A stretch of DNA of 43,025 nucleotides from Acidobacteria bacterium RIFCSPLOWO2_12_FULL_66_21 (GTDB lineage: Bacteria > Acidobacteriota > Vicinamibacteria > Vicinamibacterales > 2-12-FULL-66-21). Below are positions 30,480 to 38,692 of this stretch, one piece after another. The notes below the pieces were generated by a model. It had not been told where the DNA came from and made no database searches. It saw only the letters and a list, made by a program, of their open reading frames with translations. The position numbers and the translations under genes are program-made. The stretch's first letter is position 1. Every line of letters starts with the position of its first letter. Location: positions 14,771-57,795 of the forward strand of contig MELC01000015.1 of NCBI GenBank assembly GCA_001767455.1, written 5' to 3'.

Positions 30480-31798
30480 CTGCGGCGGCGCTTGTCCTTG
30501 TCGCAACGTCGGGACACGTCTGGCCGGGCGAAGCGCGTGTCGCGCAGGCGGGCGCGGCTCCCGTCGTGCGCCTCTACGACGATAATCCTTCGCACCTGTG
30601 GAATCGGCTGCATGCCGCGCTCTTCGTGCGCGTGGCGGACGGGCGCGAGTACGGCACCGACCGCGTCGATCCTCTCCTGTGGATCGGATCGAAACATCTT
30701 CTGCAAGGCGCGTCTCACGAGCGTGCCGTTCAACTGATCCACGAGTTCCTCGACAACCACGGTGAGACCCGCGTCCGCGACCCGTTGAAGCGGGCGATGC
30801 TGCAGCGGGATCTCTGGACGGTGTTCGACTGGCTGCAGGGAACGCATGGTAACTTCGCGCAGCCGCGGCTCAGCGAGGAGGCCGTGCGTCGCGGCGTCGA
30901 GGATCTCTCCGCGGCGATCGGCGCGGCGATCGGGCGCCTCGCGTTGTCGCCAGGGCAGATCGACGCGCTACCCGACAACTACGCGGCCGCGGCGCGCGCG
31001 GGGCTCGTTCCGGCGGACCTCTTCTCGCCGCGTGGTCCGTGGGTGTCGGTCGGCCGCGACGATGGTCCGGTAGCGGTCAATCATGTGGGCGACCTCGGGG
31101 TCGGCAGGAACTCCGTGTTTCTCGTGTTCATCAAGCTGCCCGGCGGCCGCGACGCCACGTTGAGATACGTCCAGCGCCTCCACGCCTACAGCGGACCGTT
31201 CCGCACGGCGAGCGGGTACCCGAGCCCCGACATCCCGCAGTTCCCAGCCGGCACTGAGGTGGCGCTCGTGCGGCGGGCGCTGCTGATCGATTCAGACGGC
31301 CGCATCGTGGCCACGAGGATCGTGGAGCAGGTCCAGCATCGCCTGTACCGCGAGATCCCGCCATGGAGTCCGCAGGAGCTCGATCTCGGCGCAGGGAGAG
31401 GGCAGGAGGTCGACGATGTGATGCTCAGTCGCGCGGCGCTGTTCGCCGGGCACGCTGGCGGGCTGGTGTCCATGGACGCCGCGGGTCCCTTGTTTCTGAC
31501 GTTTTCCGACCAGGGCCTCGACGCGTTCGAGATGAAGGCGTCCGATCCGTCTTTCGAAGGAGGCCGCCGCCGCACCCTTGGCATGAACGCGTCCGAAGCT
31601 CGGAAGCTCTGCGCGACTTGCCATGTGGCGCCTGGCGTGTACTCGTTCAACAGCTACCTGCCGTTCAGACTGTTGAGCCCCGAAGCACGCCCCTCGCGGC
31701 TGTCGGAGATTTCGATGGCCGATGCCGTCCGGTTCGCCGTGCAACACAAGCCGCAGCGCGCCGAGTGGCGCGCCCTTCAGACGCTGATGCGGCGCTGA
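30467..31798 (+). CDS. Secreted protein with a single CxxCH haem-binding-like motif
   Basis: A 443-residue exported protein of unrecognised family. The N-terminus from GTG 30467 (VLKGAAAALVLVATSGHVWPGEARVAQAG) looks like a signal peptide, and its first few codons belong to the 10-bp array. The mature part has an alpha-helical first third (LLWIGSKHLLQGASHERAVQLIHEFLDNHGETRVRDPLKRAMLQRDLWTVFDWLQG). Near the C-terminus, C382-A-T-C-H386, after GMNASEARKL, could attach haem c. A distal Met ligand is not obvious. Function unknown; a periplasmic redox or di-haem-like role is only a guess. An upstream in-frame start at 30437 would give a longer, repeat-encoded N-terminus. Confidence 0.65.
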   Translation: MLKGAAAALVLVATSGHVWPGEARVAQAGAAPVVRLYDDNPSHLWNRLHAALFVRVADGREYGTDRVDPLLWIGSKHLLQGASHERAVQLIHEFLDNHGETRVRDPLKRAMLQRDLWTVFDWLQGTHGNFAQPRLSEEAVRRGVEDLSAAIGAAIGRLALSPGQIDALPDNYAAAARAGLVPADLFSPRGPWVSVGRDDGPVAVNHVGDLGVGRNSVFLVFIKLPGGRDATLRYVQRLHAYSGPFRTASGYPSPDIPQFPAGTEVALVRRALLIDSDGRIVATRIVEQVQHRLYREIPPWSPQELDLGAGRGQEVDDVMLSRAALFAGHAGGLVSMDAAGPLFLTFSDQGLDAFEMKASDPSFEGGRRRTLGMNASEARKLCATCHVAPGVYSFNSYLPFRLLSPEARPSRLSEISMADAVRFAVQHKPQRAEWRALQTLMRR

Positions 31799-31812
31799 CG
31801 GGGGACGCCGCC

Positions 31813-31868
31813 GCTCGCAGCTCGCGCCTCACAGATGTGAGCTGGAAGCTGGAAACTGGAAGCTTCTT
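31813..31868. repeat. Heptamer array N with hairpin
   Basis: Eight in-phase words: gctcgca, gctcgcg, cctcaca, gatgtga, gctggaa, gctggaa, actggaa, gcttctt. The first two are identical to words of array L. CTCACA-ga-TGTGAG forms a tight stem. The array touches the stop codon of the minus-strand tonB gene and lies between convergent genes. Confidence 0.85.
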
Positions 31869-32570
31869 CTAGTGCAGCGTGAAGTGCACCGTGACGGTGA
31901 GGACGACGTCCTGCGGCCCTGGCGTGAAGCGCCACTGGCGGACGGCGTCGATGCACGCTTGATCGAACATCCCGCTGGTCGAGCGCAGAACCGTCACGTT
32001 GCTGACGGTGCCATCCTTGCGAATCACCGCGTCGACGACCACGTCCCCTTCCATGCGGGCGGTCCGCGCGATTTCGGGATACCGCGGCTCCACCTTCTTG
32101 ATGAGGCCCGGGCCCTGACCGGGCGACACGCGGATCGGTCCCATGTCCTGCGCCGGCACGGGTGAGGGGGGCGCCGTCGACGGAGAAGGCACCGGCGGTG
32201 GGGGAGCCGGCTTGATCGGCTCCGGTTCGTCGGGCGTCGTATCGGGACGCGCGATCTTCTTCTTCACGGGCTCGACCGGCTGTGGCGGGGCCTTCGGTGG
32301 CGGTGGCGGCGGGCGCAGGAACTGCACCTTCATCGACTGCGCCTGCGGGGCATCGACCCGCACAGGGTTCGGCCCCCAGTCCGGCATCTTCGCGATGAGA
32401 ATGACCCCGTGGAGCACCAGCGCCGCTGCAAGCGCCCTCGTGACAATCCGGCGCTGCGCGGGATCGCTCCTGAGCCAGCCCTCGGCCTGATCGATCTCGA
32501 GCCGCCTGCGCTCCGCCTCCGCGATGCGTGCGGCCGAGTCGCCGTTTCCGGATGAATGCGGGTCCACCAC
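31869..32570 (-). CDS. tonB: TonB family energy-transducing protein
   Basis: A 233-residue protein anchored by one N-terminal TM helix (about residues 40-62, IVTRALAAALVLHGVILIAKM) after a short cytosolic stretch. A Pro-rich periplasmic spacer follows (PPPPPPKAPPQPVEPVKKK... PAPPPPVPSPS). The C-terminal TonB domain reads KKVEPRYPEIARTARMEGDVVVDAVIRKDGTVSNVTVLRSTSGMFDQACIDAVRQWRFTPG. It transmits the proton-motive force from ExbBD to TonB-dependent outer-membrane transporters. The GTG start shares one base with the TAG stop of the upstream exbD, so it is the last gene of a coupled operon. No TonB-dependent receptor gene lies in the window. Confidence 0.92.
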   Translation of the reverse strand: MVDPHSSGNGDSAARIAEAERRRLEIDQAEGWLRSDPAQRRIVTRALAAALVLHGVILIAKMPDWGPNPVRVDAPQAQSMKVQFLRPPPPPPKAPPQPVEPVKKKIARPDTTPDEPEPIKPAPPPPVPSPSTAPPSPVPAQDMGPIRVSPGQGPGLIKKVEPRYPEIARTARMEGDVVVDAVIRKDGTVSNVTVLRSTSGMFDQACIDAVRQWRFTPGPQDVVLTVTVHFTLH

Positions 32571-33001
32571 TATTTCAGCTGCCTCAGTCCGTACATCTCG
32601 AGCTCCGTGCTCGTCGGGATCACCAGGTTCCGGACGCCGACCTGGCGCAGCTCGTCGAAGACGTCCGTCATCGCCTGGTACGGCGCGTCGAGCGCGGTCT
32701 GGAGGATGACGGACTTCGTCGGGTTTCTCTGCAGCTTGGGCCCGATGTAACCCTGGAGATCGGCGAGCGCCATCGGGCGGCTGTCGACCGTCAGCGATCG
32801 GTCCGACGCGATCTCGATGAGGACGGCCGCCTCCGGCTCCGACGTCAGCGCCGCCTCGTCGTGCTTGGGCAGCGAGAACTGGATCCCGCGCGTCACGCTG
32901 TAGAACGACGCGACGAGGAAGAAGATGATCAGCAGGAACGCCACGTCGGCCATCGATGCGGTCGGGATCTCCACGGGAATCTCCCGTCGCCTGATCTTCA
33001 T
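32570..33001 (-). CDS. exbD: ExbD/TolR biopolymer transport protein (second copy)
   Basis: A 143-residue protein with one N-terminal TM helix (IPTASMADVAFLLIIFFLVASFY) that carries the conserved membrane Asp used for proton transfer. A periplasmic ExbD/TolR domain follows (VLIEIASDRSLTVDSRPMALADLQGYI ... VILQTALDAPYQAMTDVFDELRQVGVRNLVIPT). The ATG overlaps the stop of the preceding exbD (ATGA). With ExbB it forms the proton channel that drives TonB. Tandem non-identical exbD genes are common in such operons and may form mixed dimers; this is inference. Confidence 0.92.
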   Translation of the reverse strand: MKIRRREIPVEIPTASMADVAFLLIIFFLVASFYSVTRGIQFSLPKHDEAALTSEPEAAVLIEIASDRSLTVDSRPMALADLQGYIGPKLQRNPTKSVILQTALDAPYQAMTDVFDELRQVGVRNLVIPTSTELEMYGLRQLK

Positions 33002-33423
33002 TGCGCGCCCTCGCCGCGCGACAACAGCGTCACGTCCTCGGCGCCGGCCGACCGGAGCTGTTCGAGCACCTGGTCGATCACCCGGTATTTCACGCGCCGG
33101 TCCGCCTTGATGATGAACGGATGGAGCCGGTTTGCCGCGGTCACGCCGCGGATCGCCTCGGCAAGGCCGCCGATCCCATCAACGAGCCGCACATCCTCCT
33201 CCCCGGCGGAAAACCGGAACGTGTCGTCCGCGGTGATTGAAATGACGGCGGCCCCCTTCGCGGTCTGCTCCTGCTGCGCCGTCGTCGGCAGTTCCATGGG
33301 CGTCCGGTCCAGCGTGAACGCCGTCGTCACCATGAAGAAGATGATGAGCAGGAACGCGATGTCCGCCATGCTCGCGGTTGGAATGACGGGCGCGAGGCTT
33401 CGCTTCGATCGCTTGAGGCGCAT
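32998..33423 (-). CDS. exbD: ExbD/TolR biopolymer transport protein (first copy)
   Basis: A 141-residue protein: short basic cytosolic N-terminus (MRLKRSKRSLAP), TM helix with membrane Asp (IPTASMADIAFLLIIFFMVTTAF), then periplasmic domain (AAVISITADDTFRFSAGEEDVRLVDGIGGLAEAIRGV ... FIIKADRRVKYRVIDQVLEQLRSAGAEDVTLLS). Its ATG immediately follows the TAG of exbB, and its stop overlaps the second exbD. The two ExbD copies clearly differ in the periplasmic part, so the duplication is not recent. Confidence 0.92.
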   Translation of the reverse strand: MRLKRSKRSLAPVIPTASMADIAFLLIIFFMVTTAFTLDRTPMELPTTAQQEQTAKGAAVISITADDTFRFSAGEEDVRLVDGIGGLAEAIRGVTAANRLHPFIIKADRRVKYRVIDQVLEQLRSAGAEDVTLLSRGEGAQ

Positions 33424-34104
33424 CTACCGCGCTCCGGCAGGGGCCGTTCTCAGTTCCGGGTTTGCCGGCGTGAGGTCCACGCGCGTGGTGCCTCCCGCGT
33501 CGCCGTCGTCGCCAAGCGATTCGAGCACGACGTGCGCGGCCGATTCCATGCTGCGCACGATCGTGTTCACGCTGGTGACGAAGTAGTTGTAGGCCATCTG
33601 CACGGGAATGGCGATCGCGAGACCCGCGGCCGTGGTGATGAGCGCTTCGGAGATGCCCTTGGCGACGGCGGCCGGGTTGTTCAGGCCGACCGACGCGAGG
33701 GCCTCGAAGGAGTTGATCATGCCGGTGACCGTGCCGAGGAACCCGAGCAGCGGCGCGATCATGGCGACGGTGGCCAGGATGGGCAGGCCGCGTTCGAGGT
33801 GCGCAAGCTCGTGGGCCGAGGCGTCCTCGAGCGCCATCTCCACCTGGTTTCGGGGACGTCCGTACCGCAGCAGTCCGGCCTTGACGATCGCGGCCACCGG
33901 GCCGCGATGACGTTCGCACACCTCGACGGCGCCCGGGACGTCCTTCTCGACGAGCGTCCCGCGAAGATCCGTCATGAACGCGGTGAGTCCGCTCGTCGCC
34001 TGGCGCAGCGCCCACCAGCGCCAGAAGATCACGGTCACACCGAGGATCGAAAGCGCCAGCAGCGGCCACATCACCGGACCACCGCGGACAAAGTATCCCC
34101 ACAT
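33424..34104 (-). CDS. exbB: ExbB/TolQ/MotA family proton channel protein
   Basis: A 226-residue membrane protein with three TM helices: residues about 8-28 (PVMWPLLALSILGVTVIFW), about 110-135 (LPILATVAMIAPLLGFLGTVTGMI), and about 155-178 (LITTAAGLAIAIPVQMAYNYF). The long cytosolic loop between TM1 and TM2 and the GFLGTVTGM signature are typical. It forms the pentameric channel with ExbD that energises TonB. A purine-rich stretch (gaggaggaggg, minus strand) lies before the ATG, somewhat further than usual. It heads the operon exbB-exbD-exbD-tonB. Confidence 0.93.
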   Translation of the reverse strand: MWGYFVRGGPVMWPLLALSILGVTVIFWRWWALRQATSGLTAFMTDLRGTLVEKDVPGAVEVCERHRGPVAAIVKAGLLRYGRPRNQVEMALEDASAHELAHLERGLPILATVAMIAPLLGFLGTVTGMINSFEALASVGLNNPAAVAKGISEALITTAAGLAIAIPVQMAYNYFVTSVNTIVRSMESAAHVVLESLGDDGDAGGTTRVDLTPANPELRTAPAGAR

Positions 34105-34430
34105 AAACGGCTGCCCTCCTCCTCATCCATTCGCCGCGCGTCGTTCTAGCCTCCGAGAGTCTACATCGCCTCTCACCGTCATGACCCTTGAATGCCGCAA
34201 CAAGATGCCGCAACGCATGAGCCGGATGAATCGGGCTGGCGGCGCGGTGGTATCCTGCGACGCATGGCCCTTCGACCACGCTCAGGACGTGCCCGTCGAC
34301 TTTTCAGGATGTTGACGGCGCTGCTCGCCTGCGCGGGCGGCGCGGCGGACAGTCACTCCGGTGCGCGCGCAGACCGGCTACCGGCCGGCACCTGAGAATC
34401 CGGCGGCCCGCGAGTGACGGGTTCCAGTCG
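34105..34430. other. 326-bp spacer between two minus-strand operons
   Basis: Holds the leader of exbB, a small plus-strand open frame with its own -10-like box (34251-34395) and a 6-bp stem GTGACG/CGTCAC (34414-34434) overlapping the stop of the hybrid kinase gene. No T-tract, no heptamer array and no larger gene is seen. Confidence 0.5.
34251..34395 (+). pseudogene. Possible 5' remnant of a lipoprotein gene
   Basis: TATCCT (34251-34256) lies 7 nt before an ATG (34264), the same promoter-to-start geometry as at other genes here. The 43-residue frame reads as a twin-Arg-rich start followed by MLTALLACAGG, which looks like a lipobox. It then stops shortly after RADRLPAGT. This could be a gene remnant whose body was lost when the two minus-strand operons were brought together, or chance. 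No homology is claimed. Confidence 0.3.
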
Positions 34431-35999
34431 TCACGTCTGACGGTCCGCGGTACGCGACAGATACGTTCGAAGCCACTGCTGGACGCGCTCGAACTCCTTC
34501 TCCAGGCGCACCAGAATCTCTGACGTGCGAGACGCCGGCCCGGATCGCGCGTTTGTCATCAGCTCGCCGCAGCACGCCGCCATCGACGCCGCGCCCATGA
34601 GCGCGGTGCTTCCCTTGAGCGTGTGCAGCAGCCGCTCCAGCGCTCTGGCGTCCTGCCGCTCGACCGCCGCGCGGATCTCCGTCATCTGGGCGAAGCCGTC
34701 CTGCAGGAACAGGTCGACCAGCTCCCGGACGTCCGCTCCGGCCTGTTCCAGCGCGCGCAGGCCGGGCAGCAGGTCGGTCGGCTCCAGTGCGCCCGCGCGC
34801 GCGGCCTGCTCCGAATCAGCGCGTCCGGCCGGCACGGGGCCGCACCGCTCGAGCGCCGCCCGCCATTCCTCCACCCGCGTCGTCTTGCCGAGGTAGTCGT
34901 CAATCCCAGCCGCCAGGCACGTTTCTCGGGTCCCTTCGACGTCGCTGGCCGTCATGGCGATGATGCGAGGCCGCTGACGCTCCGGCCAGCGCGCGCGAAT
35001 CTGGCGCGCCGTGGCCAGGCCGTCCATTTCGGGCATCTGGATGTCCATCACGACAACGTCGTAGGGCTGGCGCTCCAGGGCCGCGAGCACTGCCAATCCG
35101 TCGGCCACCACGTCGGCGCAGCAGCCCAATCGGGCGAGAAGCGCCAGGGCCACCTTCTGGTTCACGGCGTTGTCCTCGGCCAGCAGGATCCGGAGCGGCA
35201 GTCGCGACGGGAGCGGCGCGGCGATCGTCAGCCCGGCCGCGGATCGCTCGGCGCCTGCGCGTGGCTCCGCGAAGCGCGCGACCTCTTCGGCGACGATCGT
35301 GAAGCAGGCAGTGGAGCCGTGCTCGTCTTCGCTCTCCACCCACAGGGTTCCGCCCATCAGCTCGCAGAGACGCCTGCTCAGCGCCAGACCGAGTCCGGCG
35401 GCGCCGAATCGGCTCGCGTGCGTCTCGTCGAGCTCGGCGAACATCGGGCGGCTCCCCTCGTCCGACGAACTCGCGCCGCCCGCATGCCTCACCGAGAACC
35501 GCACCTCATGGCGCGCATCCGCCAGCCGCCGGTTCGTCGCCGAGACCACGACTTCGCCGCAGCGTGCCGATCGCACGACGTGGCCGGCGAGCGTCACGAA
35601 AACCTGGCGGAGCCGGGTGACATCGCCCAGCAGCATTCCGGGCACGGCGTCATCGACGGTGCCGACCAGATCGAGGTCCTTCTCGGCCGCTCTTGGCGCC
35701 ACGAGCTCCAGCGATCGCTCGACTGCGTCGCGCAGATCAAACGGCTGCGCCTCGAGCTTCAGGGTGCCCGCCTCGATCTTCGCAAAATCCAGTGTGTCGT
35801 TGATGATCGTCAGCAGCACCTCCCCGCTGGAGCGGATGATCTCGACGTACTCCCGCTGTTCCTGAGTCAGCTCCGTGTTCAGGAGCAGTCCGGCCATGCC
35901 GAGGATGCCGTACATCGGCGTGCGGATGTCGTGGCCCATGTGGGCCATGAACTCCAATCCGACTTGGTCGCTACTCCCGCGCGTTTCGCTCTGGGACAT
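34431..35999 (-). CDS. Hybrid sensor-kinase-like protein with degenerate ATPase, REC and HPt domains
   Basis: A 522-residue cytosolic protein without a sensor domain. In order: HisKA dimerisation helix with phospho-acceptor-like His (FMAHMGHDIRTPMYGILG), ATPase-like domain, receiver with phosphorylatable Asp (VVMDIQMPEMDG) and conserved Lys (YLGKTTR), and a C-terminal HPt with LLHTLKGSTALMG. The ATPase domain is odd. The N-box Asn is replaced (TLAGHVVRS where NLVGNAIKF is usual) and the G1 Asp-x-Gly is VRHAGGAS. Only the G2-like GLGLALSRRL is kept. It therefore probably does not bind ATP normally and may act as a phospho-relay partner of the CheA in this operon. The ATG at 35999 is chosen; an in-frame GTG lies at 36056. 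Confidence 0.85.
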   Translation of the reverse strand: MSQSETRGSSDQVGLEFMAHMGHDIRTPMYGILGMAGLLLNTELTQEQREYVEIIRSSGEVLLTIINDTLDFAKIEAGTLKLEAQPFDLRDAVERSLELVAPRAAEKDLDLVGTVDDAVPGMLLGDVTRLRQVFVTLAGHVVRSARCGEVVVSATNRRLADARHEVRFSVRHAGGASSSDEGSRPMFAELDETHASRFGAAGLGLALSRRLCELMGGTLWVESEDEHGSTACFTIVAEEVARFAEPRAGAERSAAGLTIAAPLPSRLPLRILLAEDNAVNQKVALALLARLGCCADVVADGLAVLAALERQPYDVVVMDIQMPEMDGLATARQIRARWPERQRPRIIAMTASDVEGTRETCLAAGIDDYLGKTTRVEEWRAALERCGPVPAGRADSEQAARAGALEPTDLLPGLRALEQAGADVRELVDLFLQDGFAQMTEIRAAVERQDARALERLLHTLKGSTALMGAASMAACCGELMTNARSGPASRTSEILVRLEKEFERVQQWLRTYLSRTADRQT

Positions 36000-36071
36000 G
36001 AGTGCCCTTTCCGCCACTGGTCCGGACCGCGTGCCAAGACGCGGCAGACGTGTCACATCGCCCGGCGCACC

Positions 36072-37571
36072 TCACGGCTGCCTGAGGGCCTGCAAGCTGC
36101 GGCGGCAGAAGCCGAGCAACTGGTCCAGCGTCAGATCCGAGGCAAACTCCTCGGGCAACTGGAGCGTCTGTCGCTGGTAGCTCCGGATCACGTTCCGGTA
36201 TTCCCTGGTCGCCCGTTCCGCGTCCCCCCGATCTCGATAGAGGTTCGCCAGCCAGAAATGCGCGAGCGCCAGCGTGTCGTCCAGGTAGAGGGCGCGGCGC
36301 AGCGACTCCACCGCTTCGGTCTGGCGGCCGCGGCGCGCCTCGATCATCCCGACGAGCAGATGCGCCTTCGCCTCGAACAGATCGAGCCCGAGCGCCCGCT
36401 TGGCCTGATCCACCGCCTCCTCGTATCGGCCCTGGTTCGCGTAGAGCCCGCCCAGCAACAGATACGCGCGGATAAAACTGGGGCTGGACCGCATCAACGC
36501 CCTGAGGCAGGCCTCGGCCCGGTCCCACGCACCTGTCCGGAGCGCGTCCAGGCACTCGTCGTACTGGCTTCCGGTGTCCTCGAGAGGCGCGGGCGGAGCC
36601 GGCTCGTGAGGCGGCGTGACCGTTCTGGCCGCGCTCGGTTGCGTGGATTTCGCCCTGCCGGGCATCGACACCGGATGGCGGCGCCGGACCTCGGGCGGCT
36701 GGGCCTCCACCACTGGAGGCGCCGTGATCTTGCGGTAGCAGAAGGCCCCGTCGTATTCGACCAGCCGGAACTCGTCCGAGATGTGCCACAGCGATTCCGA
36801 GTGCCCCAGAAACAGATAACCGCCTTCGTTGAGCGCCTCGAAGAAGCCATGCATGAGGCGCCGGGTCACTTCCGGGCGGAAGTAGATCGCCACGTTCTTG
36901 CAGAAGATGACGTCCTGTCCACGCAGCTCCGTCGGAGGAAACGGCTCCTGAATCAGATTGGAGTAAGAGAACCGGACGGACCGCTTGACCTCGTCGTTCA
37001 AGAGGTACTGCTGTCCGTCGCTCTCGAAGTAGCGGCGCAGCCACGTACCGTCGACGTACCGGATCGATCGGGCTGAATACGCGCCGCGGCGGGCGGCGCT
37101 GAGGGCGTCGCTGTTGAGATCGGTGGCGGCGATGTCGAAGGTCCAATCCGGATAGGTCACCGGCAGACCCATGTTCCACAGCACCAGGGCGATCGAATAC
37201 GGCTCTTCGCCGCTCGCGCACCCGGCGCTCCAGATGCGGACCGTCCGCCGGCCTTCCGCGCCGCGTTCGGCGATCAGCGCCGGGAGAATCCGCCGCCGCA
37301 GGATCTCGAACTGCGCGGGGTCCCTCAGAAAGCAGGTCTCCGTGACGGTCACCAGGGCGACCAGTTTCCGGAACTCTTCCTCGGTGGAGTCTGCACGCAG
37401 GCGGTCGTAGTACGGTTCGAACCGGCCGATACCCGATTGCTCCATTCGCGCCCGCAGCGACGCCTGCAAAGACGCCCTTCGCGAGTCATCCAGGTGAATC
37501 CCGCACCGCTGCTCGATGAGGTCCCGAAAGCGGATGAACTGGTCCTGCGGCAGGGCGGCCGGTGCGTCCAT
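36072..37571 (-). CDS. cheR: CheR-type MCP methyltransferase with C-terminal TPRs
   Basis: A 499-residue protein. The N-terminal CheR helical domain (residues about 8-80, FIRFRDLIEQRCGIHLDDSR) precedes the SAM-dependent methyltransferase domain, which has TVTETCFLRDPAQFEIL and the SAM loop IWSAGCASGEEPYSIAL. A Pro-rich linker follows, then about four TPR repeats (YLLLGGLYANQGRYEEAVDQAKRALGLDLFEAKAHLLVGMIEARRG...). CheR methylates Glu residues of chemoreceptors. TPR fusions like this occur in Wsp (WspC), Frz (FrzF) and other alternative pathways. The ATG at 37571 is used; GTG 37586 overlaps the cheB stop by 4 nt and would add five residues. Confidence 0.92.
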   Translation of the reverse strand: MDAPAALPQDQFIRFRDLIEQRCGIHLDDSRRASLQASLRARMEQSGIGRFEPYYDRLRADSTEEEFRKLVALVTVTETCFLRDPAQFEILRRRILPALIAERGAEGRRTVRIWSAGCASGEEPYSIALVLWNMGLPVTYPDWTFDIAATDLNSDALSAARRGAYSARSIRYVDGTWLRRYFESDGQQYLLNDEVKRSVRFSYSNLIQEPFPPTELRGQDVIFCKNVAIYFRPEVTRRLMHGFFEALNEGGYLFLGHSESLWHISDEFRLVEYDGAFCYRKITAPPVVEAQPPEVRRRHPVSMPGRAKSTQPSAARTVTPPHEPAPPAPLEDTGSQYDECLDALRTGAWDRAEACLRALMRSSPSFIRAYLLLGGLYANQGRYEEAVDQAKRALGLDLFEAKAHLLVGMIEARRGRQTEAVESLRRALYLDDTLALAHFWLANLYRDRGDAERATREYRNVIRSYQRQTLQLPEEFASDLTLDQLLGFCRRSLQALRQP

Positions 37572-37582
37572 GCGGGAAGCGC

Positions 37583-38692
37583 TCACTCGGCCCGCGCGCG
37601 CAGGCGCCTCCGATGGAGCGCGATGAGGCTCTCGGTCAAGTCCGGCAGGGACAGCACGTGCTGGGCGGCCCCAAGCTCGATTGCCGCCCGTGGCATCCCG
37701 AACACCACGCAGCTTTCCTCGTTCTGCGCGACCGTCAGGCCGCCGGCGGCCCGGATGGCCCCCAGGCCCGCGGCGCCGTCGGATCCCATTCCGGTCAGGA
37801 GGACGCCCGCCGCGCGATCGCCGTAGGCCGCCGCGAGCGATTTCAGCGTCACGTCGGCCGACGGCCGGTGGCCGTTGACCGGGTCGGCGCCCGAGAGGTG
37901 CAGCGTCCCGTCGGACGCCACGACCAGATGCGACGAATCGGGCGCAAAAAAGACTCGCCCAGGAACGATGGCCTCGCCCTCCTCGGCGACCTTGACCGTG
38001 ATCTGGCAGAGCGGCCGGAGCCACTGGACGAGGCCTGGCATGAAACCTTCCGTGATGTGCTGGACCACGAGCACTGAGAGCGAGAAGTCGCCCGGAAGCG
38101 CCGGCAGGATCTGCTGGAGCACCCGCGGACCACCAGTGGAGACGCCAATCCCGATGACCTCCACGTTCTGGCCGGCGTTCGTGCTGGCGCTTCGATCGCG
38201 CCAGCGCTGGCGGGTTTTTCCCTGGACGTGCGTGATGACGCGCACGCGCGCCAGGAGTTTGACCTTGTCCACCAGCGTGCCGGTCATCGCCTGCCACTGC
38301 GCACCCGGAACGATCGTCGGTTTTTCGAGCACGTCGAGCGCGCCGGCCGCCAGGGCGTCGAGCGTGGAATACGTGCCCTCCCGGTCGACGTACGAGGTCA
38401 GAATGAGAATCGGCGTGGGGCGGTACGCCATGATCCGCGCGGTGGCCTCCATGCCGTCCATGCGCGGCATCTGGAGGTCCATCGTGATCAGGTCAGGCCG
38501 GAGCTTCGCCGTCAGCGTCACCGCCTCGGCGCCGTCGCCGGCCGTCCCAACCACGTGGATGTCCGGGTCGGATTCGAGCATGTGCGTGAGGACTTCCCGG
38601 ACCACGGCGGAATCATCGACGATCAACACGCGAAAGGTCGGCCGCGCCAGCGGCGACGGGTCGGGAACGGGCGTCGGTTTTCGATCCATCAT
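37583..38692 (-). CDS. cheB: CheB protein-glutamate methylesterase/deamidase
   Basis: A 369-residue response regulator enzyme. The N-terminal receiver has Asp-Asp in LIVDDSAVVREVL, acceptor Asp in LITMDLQMPRMDG and Lys in DVLEKPTI. A linker follows, then the CheB methylesterase domain with Ser in GIGVSTGGPRVL, His in VVQHITEGF and Asp in LTGMGSDGAAGL. It removes methyl groups set by CheR, adapting the receptor array. Its ATG overlaps the stop of cheA (ATGA), which decides this start over alternatives. The C-terminus runs into cheR with a possible GTGA overlap. Confidence 0.94.
   Translation of the reverse strand: MMDRKPTPVPDPSPLARPTFRVLIVDDSAVVREVLTHMLESDPDIHVVGTAGDGAEAVTLTAKLRPDLITMDLQMPRMDGMEATARIMAYRPTPILILTSYVDREGTYSTLDALAAGALDVLEKPTIVPGAQWQAMTGTLVDKVKLLARVRVITHVQGKTRQRWRDRSASTNAGQNVEVIGIGVSTGGPRVLQQILPALPGDFSLSVLVVQHITEGFMPGLVQWLRPLCQITVKVAEEGEAIVPGRVFFAPDSSHLVVASDGTLHLSGADPVNGHRPSADVTLKSLAAAYGDRAAGVLLTGMGSDGAAGLGAIRAAGGLTVAQNEESCVVFGMPRAAIELGAAQHVLSLPDLTESLIALHRRRLRARAE

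Noticed and set aside
34414-34434. Intrinsic terminator of the chemosensory operon
   Set aside because: GTGACG/CGTCAC forms only a 6-bp stem overlapping the stop codon and is not followed by a T-tract on the minus strand.
34623-37076. 817-codon plus-strand open frame opposite the hybrid kinase and cheR
   Set aside because: It spans two well-supported minus-strand genes and their junction and has no recognisable domain.
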